Shown in pieces: positions 1-9,142 of a DNA stretch of 64,000 nt. The notes beneath the pieces were generated by a model. That model was given only the letters and a program-made list of their open reading frames with translations. It was not told the DNA's origin and ran no database searches. Numbering within the stretch: the first letter of the stretch is position 1; each line of letters begins with the position of its first letter. The position numbers and the translations under genes are program-made. Source of the stretch: Tissierella sp. P1 (GTDB lineage Bacteria; Bacillota; Clostridia; Tissierellales; Tissierellaceae); NCBI RefSeq assembly GCF_002266425.1, contig NZ_NPMN01000016.1, positions 39,711 through 103,710 of the forward strand. The letters are read 5' to 3'.

Positions 1-1
1 G

Positions 2-1164
2 CTCGAATTAGATGGAGATTATATTGTGTCAAGGGAAACTACTCTTGGGGCTGATAACGGTATTGCAGTAGCCATGGCTTTAGCTATATTAGAGTCAAAA
101 GAAATTTCCCATCCCCAATTAGAAGTACTAATTACATCCAATGAAGAGTCGGGTATGAGTGGAGCGGCAGCATTAGATCCAAATAATATAGAAGGTAAGA
201 TTTTAATAAATATTGACTCCGAAGAGGAAGGAACAATTCTAGTTAGTTGTGCAGGCGGAGAAAGAAATATAATAACTATTCCAATAGAGTGGAATAAATT
301 ATCTGATAATAAGGAATTATATGAGTTAATAGTCACTGGGTTAAAAGGTGGACATTCAGGAATGGAAATTCATAAAGGTAGAGGAAATGCTAATAAAATA
401 ATTGGAAGAATATTAGATGTAATGAATAGAAAAGTAGATATAGATTTATGCTATATAGAAGGCGGATCTAAATCTAATGCTATCCCTAGATATGCAAAGG
501 CTATTATTTCTATTCCAAATGATATTATTGAGGAAACTAAGATTCTAATTTCTAAAATAGAAAAGGATTTAAGGTTTGAATTAAATTCCTCTGATAAAGA
601 TATTACACTAGTATTAGAGAAAGCAAAAGAAGATAAAAGCAAAGTGTTTTCTAACGAAACTAAGACTGGAGTAATTACTTCCTTAATGCTTTTACCTAAT
701 GGAGTTCAAACTATGAGTATGGATATAGAAGGATTAGTAGAAAGCTCTAACAATGTAGGAGTCATAAAGACTATGGAAAATGATATAACTATTGAATCAG
801 CCATGAGATCCTCAGTAGGGACATTGAAAAACCATATTTCAAATCAAATAAGGTTATTAGCTGAAACTGTTGGAGCACAGTGGAGAGTTCTTCTGCCTAT
901 CCAGCTTGGGAATATAATAAAGATTCTTATATAAGAGATATATTCAAAGGAGCATATAAAGAGGTTTATGGAAAGGATATAAATATTGCTGCTATTCATG
1001 CAGGTCTTGAATGTGGATTATTCAAAGAAAAATTTGGAGATATGGATATGGTATCCTTTGGTCCAAATATGTACGGAGTACATGCACCTGGAGAAAAACT
1101 TAGTATTTCTTCTACAGAAAGGACATACAATCTATTATTGAAAGTATTAGAGAGAATTCAATAA
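2..1164 (+). CDS. pepD: Aminoacyl-histidine dipeptidase (Xaa-His dipeptidase), 5' partial, one frameshift
   Basis: Zinc-dependent M20-family peptidase that would release histidine from Xaa-His dipeptides in the cytoplasm. The reading frame is already open at the left edge (LELDGDYIVSRETTLGADNG...), so the N-terminus and part of the metal site lie outside the window. Visible family features are TTLGADNGIAVA, the EESGMSGA segment, the GLKGGHSGMEIHKGRGNAN dimerisation-domain motif and the C-terminal SSSAYPAWEYN and HAGLECG segments. The frame shifts near base 879: GGAGCACA-GTGGAGAG lacks one base, and restoring it joins the 302-residue and 95-residue parts into one continuous PepD C-terminus. 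This is probably a sequence error rather than true decay. It fits the histidine-degradation operon further along the window. Confidence 0.88.
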
Positions 1165-1251
1165 TTTTCTAAAATATATATGTACTTCTATAGTTAAATA
1201 GGGTATCATTAGCATATAATTAATTAAATATAATTGCAAAGGAGAATGAAT

Positions 1252-1662
1252 ATGGATAATAAGAAAGATGAAACTTTTGAATACAATGATGAGCATTGCG
1301 GAGGATGTGGATGTGGATGCGACTGTAGTGATGATCATGAATATGAAGATTTTGAGCTTGAAGATATGGATGGAGACGATATAATCTATCTTACTTTAGA
1401 TGATGATACTGAATTAGAATGCAGTGTTTTAGGTATATTTGAGGTTGAAGATGTTGAATATATTGCCTTGTTACCTTTAGGAGAAGAAGAAGTATTGCTT
1501 TATAAATATATTGAGCTTGAAAATGATGAATTTGATCTATTACCAATTGAAGATGAGGAAGAATTTGCAACTGTATCAGAGGCTTTCGAAGCTTTATTTT
1601 TAGATGATGAAGATTTTGTAGAATATGAAAACTATGATGAGTTAGAAGACGATAAGGAATAG
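1252..1662 (+). CDS. DUF1292 family acidic protein
   Basis: Small, very acidic protein (about 136 residues). The first 20 residues after the N-terminus hold a cysteine cluster (CGGCGCGCDC) followed by an Asp/Glu-rich stretch. The core matches the DUF1292 pattern: TLDDDTELECSVLGIFEVEDVEYIALLP, then EEVLLYKY and an acidic tail. Members are widespread in Firmicutes, often near the ruvX/mreB region, with no settled function. I start at 1252 because GGAG at 1241-1244 is then seven bases upstream; the earlier in-frame TTG at 1234 and ATG at 1246 have no usable ribosome site. The Cys cluster could bind metal, but that is inference. A clear intrinsic terminator follows. Confidence 0.85.
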   Translation: MDNKKDETFEYNDEHCGGCGCGCDCSDDHEYEDFELEDMDGDDIIYLTLDDDTELECSVLGIFEVEDVEYIALLPLGEEEVLLYKYIELENDEFDLLPIEDEEEFATVSEAFEALFLDDEDFVEYENYDELEDDKE

Positions 1663-1671
1663 TCTTATGAG

Positions 1672-1702
1672 AGCGCTTTGCCATTTTGGCGAAGTGCTTT
1701 TA
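1672..1702 (+). terminator. Intrinsic terminator after DUF1292 gene
   Basis: An 11-bp stem, AGCGCTTTGCC pairing with GGCGAAGTGCT through two G-U pairs, has loop ATTTT and a short T run. It lies 10 bases after the DUF1292 stop codon and just before the ribosome site of the next gene. Confidence 0.8.
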
Positions 1703-1724
1703 TGCAATTTAGGGGGGACAGCAA

Positions 1725-2546
1725 TTGTATAAACTAATAGCAATTGATCTAGATGGAACATTGCTAGATGATAAAAAAGAGATATCAAAAGAAAATTTGG
1801 ATACTATTAGTGAATTAATTGAAAAAGGATATGAAGTGGTGATAGCCACTGGAAGAAGATATTGGTCTGCAAAGGAATTAACTAAAGGCATAGATAGACA
1901 TATGACAATTTTGGCTAATAACGGTAACATAGTTAGGAATTCCAAGGACGATAAGATTATATTTGCAAGATACCTTAATATAGAAGACTTTAAGATAATT
2001 ATTGAAGAAGGAAATAGAAGAAATCTTCATCCTATTATTCATATAGATGGTTATGAAGAAGGGATAGATATAATAATTGAATCTGACAAGGAATATTATA
2101 ACTATATAGGACAGGATAATAGATTTAAGAAGGTAAACAGTTATTTAGAAATAGAAGACGATAAAATATTAGCAGTAGTTTATGGAGAATCTAAAGACGC
2201 ACTTTATCCATTTTATGAGTATATAAAGGATAAATATGCTGATTCTTATAACGCTCATATAATGGAGAATATCAAATTCGCAGAAACCATGCTGGAAATA
2301 ATGAATCCTATTGGAACCAAATGGCTTAGCTTAGTTGAATATGCCAATAAATTAAATATTAAACCTGAAGAAATAATTGCAATTGGTGATGATAATAATG
2401 ATTTAGAGATGATAAAAAATTCAGGTCTTGGTATAGCAATGAAAAATGGTAGTTTATTGGTAAAATCTGTAGCAGAAATAATTACAGAAAAAGATAATAA
2501 TGAATCAGGTGTTGCTTTTGAGCTAAAGAGGGTATTAAATATATAA
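1725..2546 (+). CDS. Cof-type HAD-superfamily phosphatase
   Basis: Haloacid-dehalogenase hydrolase of the Cof/IIB subfamily, 273 residues, a typical length; members dephosphorylate sugar phosphates, nucleotides or cofactors. Motif I is IDLDGTLLDD (nucleophile Asp at about residue 8), motif II is VIATGRR, and the C-terminal motif III/IV region reads IAIGDDNNDLEMIKNSGLGIAMKNG. The cap domain lies between motifs II and III. Translation starts at TTG, supported by AGGGGGGAC 7-8 bases upstream. The radical-SAM gene follows after 16 bases with its own AAAGGAGG site, so the two are probably co-transcribed. The substrate cannot be told from the sequence. Confidence 0.9.
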   Translation: MYKLIAIDLDGTLLDDKKEISKENLDTISELIEKGYEVVIATGRRYWSAKELTKGIDRHMTILANNGNIVRNSKDDKIIFARYLNIEDFKIIIEEGNRRNLHPIIHIDGYEEGIDIIIESDKEYYNYIGQDNRFKKVNSYLEIEDDKILAVVYGESKDALYPFYEYIKDKYADSYNAHIMENIKFAETMLEIMNPIGTKWLSLVEYANKLNIKPEEIIAIGDDNNDLEMIKNSGLGIAMKNGSLLVKSVAEIITEKDNNESGVAFELKRVLNI

Positions 2547-2562
2547 AGAAAGGAGGAAAAAA

Positions 2563-3516
2563 TTGAATCAAATAACAGTATATAATACCTATTCAAAATA
2601 CTTAAATGATAAATATGGTGAAAAGGTATATAAATTACCTATAAGCTTACCTTTAACTTGTCCAAATAGAGACGGTACTGTTGGTAAGGGAGGATGTATA
2701 TTTTGTGGAGAAGAGGGAGGTTCTTTTGAGAATCTATCATCTTCAATATCAATAAGAGAGCAATTAATAAGAAATAAAGAATATATTGGCAACAAGTATA
2801 AGGCCAAAAAATTTATAGCCTATTTTCAAAATTTTACAAATACTTATTTACCTTTTGAAAATTTTAAAGATTGTATAGATGGGGCTTTAATAGATGATAT
2901 AGTTGAAATATCTATTTCAACTAGACCAGACTGTATAAATGATAAATATTTAGAATATTTATCTAATGTGAAAAAAGAGTATAATATAGATATAACTATT
3001 GAGTTAGGATTGCAAACAGTAAATTATTTGACTTTAAAAAAAATTAATAGGGGTCACACCTTAGGGGAATATATAGATGCAAGCATGAGAATTAAAAAAT
3101 ATAATCTCAGAAACTGCACCCATATAATCTTAAACCTTCCATGGGATAATGATATTGATGTAGTTGAAAATGCAAAAATATTATCGGCTTTAGGTATAGA
3201 GGAGATAAAACTTCATGCTCTATATATTGTGGATGGAACTGCTTTAGGAAATTTATATAAGAAAGAAGAAATATCTTTAATATCTAAAGACGAGTATATT
3301 GAAAGAGTAATTTTATTTTTAGAACATCTTGATCCTAGTATTATAATTCAAAGAGTTATAGGAAGGGCTCCAGAAGAAAATTCATTATTTGTTAATTGGA
3401 ATGAATCTTGGTGGAGGATTAGAGATGAGATAGTATCTATTATGGAATCGAGACATTCTAGACAGGGCATCAAGTTTGATTACTTAAATGGAAAAGGAAT
3501 AAAAAAATTCAAATAA
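2563..3516 (+). CDS. TIGR01212-family radical SAM protein (YhcC-like)
   Basis: Radical-SAM enzyme of the TIGR01212/YhcC group, 317 residues. The N-terminus reads ITVYNTYSKYLNDKYGEKVYKL, followed by the cluster motif CPNRDGTVGKGGCIFC (Cys33, Cys45, Cys48; C-x11-C-x2-C, diagnostic of this family rather than the usual Cx3Cx2C). A TRPDC motif and ELGLQTVN follow in the TIM-barrel half. The family has no firmly assigned reaction; RNA or metabolite modification is suspected. The TTG start has AAAGGAGG seven bases upstream. It lies behind the HAD phosphatase and probably in the same transcript. Confidence 0.9.
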   Translation: MNQITVYNTYSKYLNDKYGEKVYKLPISLPLTCPNRDGTVGKGGCIFCGEEGGSFENLSSSISIREQLIRNKEYIGNKYKAKKFIAYFQNFTNTYLPFENFKDCIDGALIDDIVEISISTRPDCINDKYLEYLSNVKKEYNIDITIELGLQTVNYLTLKKINRGHTLGEYIDASMRIKKYNLRNCTHIILNLPWDNDIDVVENAKILSALGIEEIKLHALYIVDGTALGNLYKKEEISLISKDEYIERVILFLEHLDPSIIIQRVIGRAPEENSLFVNWNESWWRIRDEIVSIMESRHSRQGIKFDYLNGKGIKKFK

Positions 3517-3597
3517 TTTGTAAAATAAAAGAGGAAATTCTAAACTTATATAGAATATATAATATAACAAATAAAAGAAAGGTAGAGGTGGTTAGTC

Positions 3598-4032
3598 ATG
3601 GTTAAGTTAATTTTAGGTGAAAAAGGTTCTGGTAAAACAAAATGGTTAATTGACAACGCTAACAAGGATATGAAGGAAGGCAATGGTAATATTGCTTTTA
3701 TTGATGTGGATGACGACCATATATTTACTTTAAATTATAATGTGAGACTAATTAATGCCATGGAATTCAATATATTAGATGTTGAATCATTCTATGGCTT
3801 TTTGTGTGGCTTAATTGGAATGGACTATGATGTGGAAAAAATCTATGTAGATAGTATATACAAGATAATAAAATTAGATATTCCAAAACTAGAAAAACTG
3901 GTAAGGGATCTAAATATAATATGTGAGAAATTTGAAATGGAGTTCTTTATAAACGTGGATTATACTATAGAGCAAATACCAGATAATTTAAAGGAGTATT
4001 GTATAGAATTAGAAGCAGAATATGCAGTATAA
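3598..4032 (+). CDS. Small P-loop ATP-binding protein
   Basis: A 144-residue protein that is little more than a P-loop fold: LILGEKGSGKTKWLIDNA at residues 4-21 is a Walker A, and EKIYVDSIYKI near residue 80 is a plausible Walker B strand. I recognise it only as a conserved clostridial ATP-binding protein of unknown role. It is preceded by a good site (AGAGGTGG) and followed by a hairpin terminator shared with the convergent DUF1540 gene. The AT-rich 80 bases upstream probably hold its promoter, so it looks monocistronic. Confidence 0.7.
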   Translation: MVKLILGEKGSGKTKWLIDNANKDMKEGNGNIAFIDVDDDHIFTLNYNVRLINAMEFNILDVESFYGFLCGLIGMDYDVEKIYVDSIYKIIKLDIPKLEKLVRDLNIICEKFEMEFFINVDYTIEQIPDNLKEYCIELEAEYAV

Positions 4033-4035
4033 GAT

Positions 4036-4062
4036 AAAAGGCAGGAGTGATTCCTGCCTTTT
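4036..4062. terminator. Bidirectional intrinsic terminator
   Basis: A perfect stem, AAAAGGCAGGA against TCCTGCCTTTT with loop GTGAT, has A and T runs on opposite sides. It sits between two convergent genes (the P-loop protein and the DUF1540 mini-gene) and can serve both. Confidence 0.85.
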
Positions 4063-4079
4063 ATAAGTACTTATTTTAT

Positions 4080-4250
4080 TTATCTCATACTATTATCGGG
4101 TTGGAATGTAGCACAATCAGTTTCTGATGATGATGAAGCGTTTCTTGGACGTATTTCAATTTGACCAGCTGTACAAAGGTCTCCATTTTTATAGTAGTGG
4201 CAAGTGTTTACTACACATTTTACTCCTTCAGTAATATTTTCTTTGTGCAT
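4080..4250 (-). CDS. DUF1540 domain mini-protein (56 aa)
   Basis: Short gene read on the minus strand. The product starts MHKENITEGVKCVVNTCHYY, continues KNGDLCTAGQIEIRPRNA, then has a Ser-rich stretch and the segment TDCATF. The spacing C-x4-C-x8-C-x19-C and the LCTAGQIEI segment match DUF1540, small Cys-rich proteins common in Clostridia and thought to bind metal. A GGAG site lies seven bases before the ATG. The gene is shorter than most gene-calling cut-offs. Function is unknown; the four Cys plus a His (HYY) would suit one zinc or iron site, which is inference. Confidence 0.8.
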   Translation of the reverse strand: MHKENITEGVKCVVNTCHYYKNGDLCTAGQIEIRPRNASSSSETDCATFQPDNSMR

Positions 4251-4381
4251 AATAATCTCCTTTCAAAAAGTATTTTTCACAATATTAGTTTTTCTAATTT
4301 AAAAAAAATTATTCTTTAGAGGAGTTTAAATAAAATATAAAATAGGTTAAAATATTGATATTAGATAGGAAAGGTGATAGA

Positions 4382-5116
4382 ATGTCAAAAAAAGAAAGAC
4401 TTGATAAGATACTTGCTAATATGGGATATGGTAGTAGAAAAGATGTAAAAAAGTTTATAAAAGATGGTAGAGTGAAGGTAAATAATTCTATTATTTTAGA
4501 TAATGAATTTAAAGTAAGCCCATACGAAGATGAAATTTTTTTGGGTGATGAAGAGGTTTTATATAGAGAATATATATACATTATGATGAATAAGCCTCAA
4601 GGTCTTGTTTCTTCTACAGATGATCCAAGAACTAGAACTGTAATAGATTTACTTCAAAGACAGCACTTAATTTATAAGCCTTTTCCAGTAGGGAGATTAG
4701 ATAAGGATACAGAAGGATTGTTGATGATAAGCAATGATGGAAAACTGGCCCATGAATTATTATCTCCAAAAAAAGGTGTAAATAAAAAATATTATGTGCA
4801 AGTAGACGGATATGTAGAAGATAAATATATTGAAGTCTTTAAAGACGGAGTTACTTTGGATGATGGATATAAAACCTTACCAGCAGATTTAGAGATAATA
4901 AATGCTGATATTATATCTAAAGTATATCTAACTATACAAGAAGGTAAATTTCATCAGGTTAAAAGAATGTTTGAAAGTATTGGTATGAAAGTTTTATTTT
5001 TAAAGAGAGTTTCCATGGGACCTTTAAATTTAGATGAATCCTTGAGTCCAGGAGAGTATAGAGAACTAACAGAAAACGAGATAAATTTATTAAAAAGTCA
5101 TATAAATGTGATATAA
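4382..5116 (+). CDS. RsuA/RluB-family pseudouridine synthase
   Basis: rRNA pseudouridine synthase of the RsuA/RluB/E/F family, about 244 residues. It has an N-terminal S4 RNA-binding domain (RLDKILANMGYGSRKDVKKFIKDGRVKVN) and a catalytic domain with VGRLDKDTEGLLMISNDG, where the Asp of RLDKDT is the family's catalytic residue, then the GKFHQVKRMFESIG signature. I start at ATG 4382 because AAAGGTGA lies just upstream; the open frame extends further, to 4355, without a ribosome site. Which rRNA position is modified is not clear from the sequence. Confidence 0.9.
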   Translation: MSKKERLDKILANMGYGSRKDVKKFIKDGRVKVNNSIILDNEFKVSPYEDEIFLGDEEVLYREYIYIMMNKPQGLVSSTDDPRTRTVIDLLQRQHLIYKPFPVGRLDKDTEGLLMISNDGKLAHELLSPKKGVNKKYYVQVDGYVEDKYIEVFKDGVTLDDGYKTLPADLEIINADIISKVYLTIQEGKFHQVKRMFESIGMKVLFLKRVSMGPLNLDESLSPGEYRELTENEINLLKSHINVI

Positions 5117-5151
5117 TATAACTAAAAATTAAATTAGATAGGGTGTGTAGT

Positions 5152-5706
5152 TTGAATTTTTATATAAAAAAAAGGGGCAATTTTGAAACGTTTTTTGATA
5201 ATAGATCTGCCATAATAGTTAAATTTGAAAACGGAGATATAACAAAAAAACAATTTTTAGAATATAATTATGATTTAGTAATGAAGATGAATTTGAAACC
5301 TTTTTTGAGGATAGATAGTTATGAGATGGGAATGTATAATTATCAGTATTATAATGTTTTAGCTAAATATTTTAATATGCTAGCAAAAGAAGTAAAAAAT
5401 ACTAGAAAACATCAAAAATATTATAATTACTATTTAAATAAAGGAAATAATTATTATCATGAAAAAGATAAAGCAGCTCTTAGCTTACTTAAGTACTTAG
5501 AATTTAAAGGAGTAGAAGCATATTATATTAATGTTAATTCAAAACTCCTAAGAGATAAGCTTTATGAAATTGTACTTCTTGATTATAAGGAAGCAATATT
5601 TCATTCGAAAGCGATTTGGCTATTAGACATACTAAAAAAAGAAGGAGTATTTATAGAAGAGAAAAAAGTATCTTTAATAGATGAGTATATTAATGAAACC
5701 TATTAA
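5152..5706 (+). CDS. Conserved hypothetical protein (DUF6648-like)
   Basis: A 184-residue, Tyr/Lys/Asn-rich soluble protein beginning NFYIKKRGNFETFFDNRSA. It resembles a clostridial family of unknown function (I believe DUF6648, not certain). The sequence is mostly helical, with the tyrosine-rich segment YYNYYLNKGNNYYHEKDKAA in the middle; no catalytic motif is visible. TTG at 5152 fits the AGGGTG site seven bases upstream; GTG at 5143 would overlap that site. It follows the RsuA gene by 35 bases, so co-transcription is likely. Confidence 0.55.
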   Translation: MNFYIKKRGNFETFFDNRSAIIVKFENGDITKKQFLEYNYDLVMKMNLKPFLRIDSYEMGMYNYQYYNVLAKYFNMLAKEVKNTRKHQKYYNYYLNKGNNYYHEKDKAALSLLKYLEFKGVEAYYINVNSKLLRDKLYEIVLLDYKEAIFHSKAIWLLDILKKEGVFIEEKKVSLIDEYINETY

Positions 5707-5787
5707 ATTAAAAGCTTTTATTAAAGTATTATAGATAGTTTTCTTGGAATCTTACTGAAGTTAAATTCTTTTTATAAGATGAAAACT

Positions 5788-6375
5788 TTAAAATGGACTA
5801 TAAAAAATAAAAGTCTTCATAAAAAGACTTTTATTTTTATCCGCAATTAATTTTACTATATCTTCTACTGAACTGCCAATCTTAATATCATAATCACCAG
5901 ATTTCAATTTAGTATCCAGTTTTAATTCTTGAGCTTTTTGAACAAAATCAGTTTTACTAACAAGACCATTTGATTCTAGAATGCTTCCGATTTTAGATGG
6001 CAAAGAGCCAGATGGTATGGTAATTTTAACAACTTTACCATCATTAGAATCTTCTACACTATCATTAGAATCTTGAGGAGGATTTTCCACCTTGGTATTG
6101 CCTTCATTGTTATCTTTAGGCTCATTATCTTGATTTTCGTCATTGGGTTCTTCAATATCTTGATCTTCATTATCTATTGAAGAATCAGGTTTCTTATCTT
6201 CATTATCTTCAATAACAACATCATTCTTAGGTGGTACATCTAGTGCATCCTTTGCAAATAGAAGGTCAAGTCTCCAACCTATGACAAGAACTACAATGCC
6301 TATAATGCCAATCATTATTATGTAGTCTATTGAATCATATAGCATGTCCTTTATTCCTTCAAGAAAATTTTTCAT
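5788..6375 (-). CDS. YceG/MltG-like membrane protein, 3' end suspect
   Basis: Membrane-anchored protein of up to 195 residues. One transmembrane helix (about residues 17-35, IDYIIMIGIIGIVVLVIGW) is followed by a long Asp/Glu/Asn-rich linker (about 45-110) and a C-terminal domain (VKITIPSGSLPSKIGSILESNGLV ... LKSGDYDIKIGSSVEDIVKLI) like the LysM-like N-terminal part of the YceG/MltG transglycosylases. The catalytic part of MltG is absent. The frame runs through the transcription terminator at 5803-5838 before stopping, which is abnormal. One extra A in the run near 5834-5838 would give a stop right after IADKK, so a one-base error is likely. A GGTGAA site precedes the ATG. Confidence 0.65.
   Translation of the reverse strand: MKNFLEGIKDMLYDSIDYIIMIGIIGIVVLVIGWRLDLLFAKDALDVPPKNDVVIEDNEDKKPDSSIDNEDQDIEEPNDENQDNEPKDNNEGNTKVENPPQDSNDSVEDSNDGKVVKITIPSGSLPSKIGSILESNGLVSKTDFVQKAQELKLDTKLKSGDYDIKIGSSVEDIVKLIADKNKSLFMKTFIFYSPF
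5803..5838. terminator. Bidirectional terminator between convergent genes
   Basis: A 15-bp perfect stem, AAAAATAAAAGTCTT against AAGACTTTTATTTTT, has a six-base loop and T/A tails on both sides. It lies between the DUF6648-like gene (plus strand) and the YceG-like gene (minus strand). The called minus-strand frame overruns it. Confidence 0.85.
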
Positions 6376-6477
6376 ATCTTCACCTCTCTAAAGAACTTTT
6401 GTAAAAATTTAGGTTTTAATTCCAGAATAGTGTATAATATAATTATAACATAAGATTTTAGAAAAGGTGAGAAAACT

Positions 6478-7446
6478 TTGAGAGAAATAATAGTAGATAA
6501 AAATGAAAGTGAACAGAGACTAGATAGATTTTTAAAGAAATACTTAGCAGAAGCACCTCAAGGATTTGTATATAAGATGATCAGAAAGAAGAATATAAAG
6601 GTGAATGATGCTAAGGCTCAACCAGAAACTACCATTTATGAAGGTGATAGAATTCAACTTTATTTATCAGAGGAAACCATAGATAAATTTATTGCAATAA
6701 AAGGAGAAATAAAATCAAAGTTAGTGCCTAATATTATATACGAAGATGATAATATCATATTGATAAATAAACCAGTAGGGATACTATCTCATGGTGCATC
6801 TAAAGAATTTGAAGAAAATATAGTAGATAGTATGATTTCTTACTTGATTGAAAAGGGTGATTTTATACCTAGAGTTCAGAAGACTTTTACTCCTTCTATA
6901 TGTAATAGATTAGATAGAAATACTTCTGGTATAATAATAGGAGCTAAGAACTACCAGTCATTAAAAGCTATAAATGAAGCGATAAAAGAGGGAAAAGTAA
7001 GAAGGTTTTATAAAACCATAGTTAAAGGAAATATAAGAAAAGAATTTACAGCTGAAGGTTATCTATCAAAGGACGAAGATAAAAACAAAGTAGCAGTTCA
7101 TGAAGATGATTACGAAGGTTCAAAAAAAATCACAACTGTTATAAAACCATTGAAAAATAAAAATGGATACTCTTTACTTGAAATTGAGTTAATTACAGGA
7201 AGAACTCATCAGATAAGAGGACATCTATCTTCATTAGGCTATCCAGTAATTGGAGATAGAAAATATGGGGATAGGGAAATTAATAGAAAGTTTAATAAAG
7301 AATATTCTTTAGATAATCAATGGCTCCATGGATATAAAGTAGAATTCAATGGACTATATGATGAATTTGAGTATTTAAACCATAAGGTTTTTATTGGTGA
7401 CTTGACTGGAAAAGCAGAAGAGATAGAAAGAGATTTATTTGAGTAA
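6478..7446 (+). CDS. RluA-family pseudouridine synthase (S4 domain)
   Basis: RluA/RluC/RluD-type pseudouridine synthase, 322 residues. An S4-like N-terminus (QRLDRFLKKYLAEAPQGFVYKMIRKKNIKVN) is followed by the substrate-entry motif INKPVGILSHG, catalytic NRLDRNTSGIIIGAKN (Asp in RLDRNT) and TGRTHQIRGHLSSLGYPVIGD. The length and S4 domain fit RluC/RluD-like enzymes acting on 23S rRNA. The TTG start is supported by AAAGGTGAG eight bases upstream. A TATAAT-like element at about 6437 suggests its own promoter. The TGS-kinase gene follows after 17 bases. Confidence 0.92.
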   Translation: MREIIVDKNESEQRLDRFLKKYLAEAPQGFVYKMIRKKNIKVNDAKAQPETTIYEGDRIQLYLSEETIDKFIAIKGEIKSKLVPNIIYEDDNIILINKPVGILSHGASKEFEENIVDSMISYLIEKGDFIPRVQKTFTPSICNRLDRNTSGIIIGAKNYQSLKAINEAIKEGKVRRFYKTIVKGNIRKEFTAEGYLSKDEDKNKVAVHEDDYEGSKKITTVIKPLKNKNGYSLLEIELITGRTHQIRGHLSSLGYPVIGDRKYGDREINRKFNKEYSLDNQWLHGYKVEFNGLYDEFEYLNHKVFIGDLTGKAEEIERDLFE

Positions 7447-7463
7447 TTATTGGGGGTGTAAAG

Positions 7464-9128
7464 ATGACTTACAAACTTAAATTACATGTAGAAGGAATGG
7501 GAGAATTATTAGTAGAAAAGGGAGCGACTTTGAGAGATGTGGCTAGAAAAGTTTTTAAGGAAGACTATAAGAAATATTTAGGTGCTAAAGTGAATAATGA
7601 AGTTTTCAATTTAGGCAAAATAGTTGAAGAAGATATGAATATAATTTTTCTGGATATTAATGATGTGGATGGATATAGAATATATACTAAAACTATATCT
7701 GCTGTATTTATAATGGCATGCAAAGAATTATTTCCTGAAAGGGCTGTAAGAATAGAACATTTCTTAGGTGAAGGACTTTATGTGACTTTTGAAAAAAGTT
7801 ATTCAATAACTTTTAAAGAAGTAGAACAAATACAAGAAAAAATGAAAGAAATAGTTCAAGATGATCTTCCAATACTACGTGAGAAAATGTCTAAAGATAA
7901 GGCTATAAAACTTTTTAAAGAATATAATTACTATGATAAGATAAGACTTTTTAACACTTTAGACAGAGAGGAAGTAGATGTATATAATATAGGAGACCAT
8001 AGAGATACATATCACGGTTTTTTAGCTCCATCCACAGGATATGTAGAGATTTTCAAGCTTAAATACTATTATCCAGGAGTTTTAATTATGTTTCCTAGTA
8101 TGAACTCTAATTATCAAATACCTGAATTTAAGGAACTCAAGAAATTATCTAAGGTATTTAAGGAAGCAAATGATTGGGGAGATATACTGGATTTAGCATA
8201 TGTAGGTTCTTTAAATGAAAAGATTATAGATGGTGGTATAGCTGAGGTAATCAGAATATCTGAGGCACTTCATGAAAAAAAGATTGCCAATATTGCAGAT
8301 AGAATTTGTGAGGATGAAGACATTCATCTGATTTTAATAGCAGGACCATCTTCTTCGGGAAAAACCACTTTTTCAAAAAGATTAGAGGTTCAATTAAAGG
8401 TAAATGGAAAAAGACCAGTATCTATTTCTGTAGATGATTACTTTGTTGACAGGGAAAAAACACCATTAAATGAAGATGGTACTTATGATTTTGAAAATAT
8501 TAATGCAATAGATTTAGATAAGTTAAATGAAGATTTGGTAAAATTAATTGAGGGAGAAGAAGTTGAGCTACCTAAGTTTAATTTTATTACAGGTAAACGT
8601 GAGAAATCAGGGAAAATAGTTAAAGTAGATAAGGATCATCCTATAATTGTTGAAGGGATTCATAGTTTAAATCCTAAAATGACTAGTTATATTCCAGAAA
8701 AAAATAAATATAAGATTTATATTTCAGCTTTGACTCAGCTTAATATAGATGCACATAATCGTATTCCTACGACTGATACAAGGCTTATTAGAAGAATCGT
8801 TAGAGATATAAAATATAGAGGAAATGATGCCATCCGTACTTTGGAATTGTGGTCTGGAGTAAGGAAAGGAGAAGAAAGATATATTTTCCCATTCCAAGAA
8901 GAAGCTGATATAATGTTTGATTCCACCTTGGTTTATGAGTTAGCAGTTCTTAAAAAGCATATAAAGCCACTTTTAGAAGAAATAAATAGTGCTAGTATTT
9001 ATTATGGAGAAGCAAAAAAATTACTTAAATTCTTAGAATATTTTAGAGATATTGAAGATGAAAGCATAATACCACAAAACTCTATTCTAAGAGAGTTCAT
9101 AGGAAAAACTTATTTTGATGTTCACTAG
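7464..9128 (+). CDS. Nucleoside kinase: TGS/ThrRS-like domain fused to uridine kinase
   Basis: A 554-residue fusion. Residues 1-65 form a TGS-like domain, residues of about 70-230 resemble the editing/second domain of threonyl-tRNA synthetase, and the C-terminal half is a uridine-kinase-type P-loop kinase. Walker A is AGPSSSGKTTFSKRL (Lys300), followed by SVDDYFVDREKTPLNEDG, which is typical of Udk. This clostridial architecture is known and usually called nucleoside kinase; the expected reaction is phosphorylation of uridine or cytidine. The role of the N-terminal synthetase-like part is unknown. Start ATG has GGGGGTG upstream; glsA follows 14 bases after the stop. Confidence 0.88.
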   Translation: MTYKLKLHVEGMGELLVEKGATLRDVARKVFKEDYKKYLGAKVNNEVFNLGKIVEEDMNIIFLDINDVDGYRIYTKTISAVFIMACKELFPERAVRIEHFLGEGLYVTFEKSYSITFKEVEQIQEKMKEIVQDDLPILREKMSKDKAIKLFKEYNYYDKIRLFNTLDREEVDVYNIGDHRDTYHGFLAPSTGYVEIFKLKYYYPGVLIMFPSMNSNYQIPEFKELKKLSKVFKEANDWGDILDLAYVGSLNEKIIDGGIAEVIRISEALHEKKIANIADRICEDEDIHLILIAGPSSSGKTTFSKRLEVQLKVNGKRPVSISVDDYFVDREKTPLNEDGTYDFENINAIDLDKLNEDLVKLIEGEEVELPKFNFITGKREKSGKIVKVDKDHPIIVEGIHSLNPKMTSYIPEKNKYKIYISALTQLNIDAHNRIPTTDTRLIRRIVRDIKYRGNDAIRTLELWSGVRKGEERYIFPFQEEADIMFDSTLVYELAVLKKHIKPLLEEINSASIYYGEAKKLLKFLEYFRDIEDESIIPQNSILREFIGKTYFDVH

Positions 9129-9142
9129 ATGAGGGGGATAAA

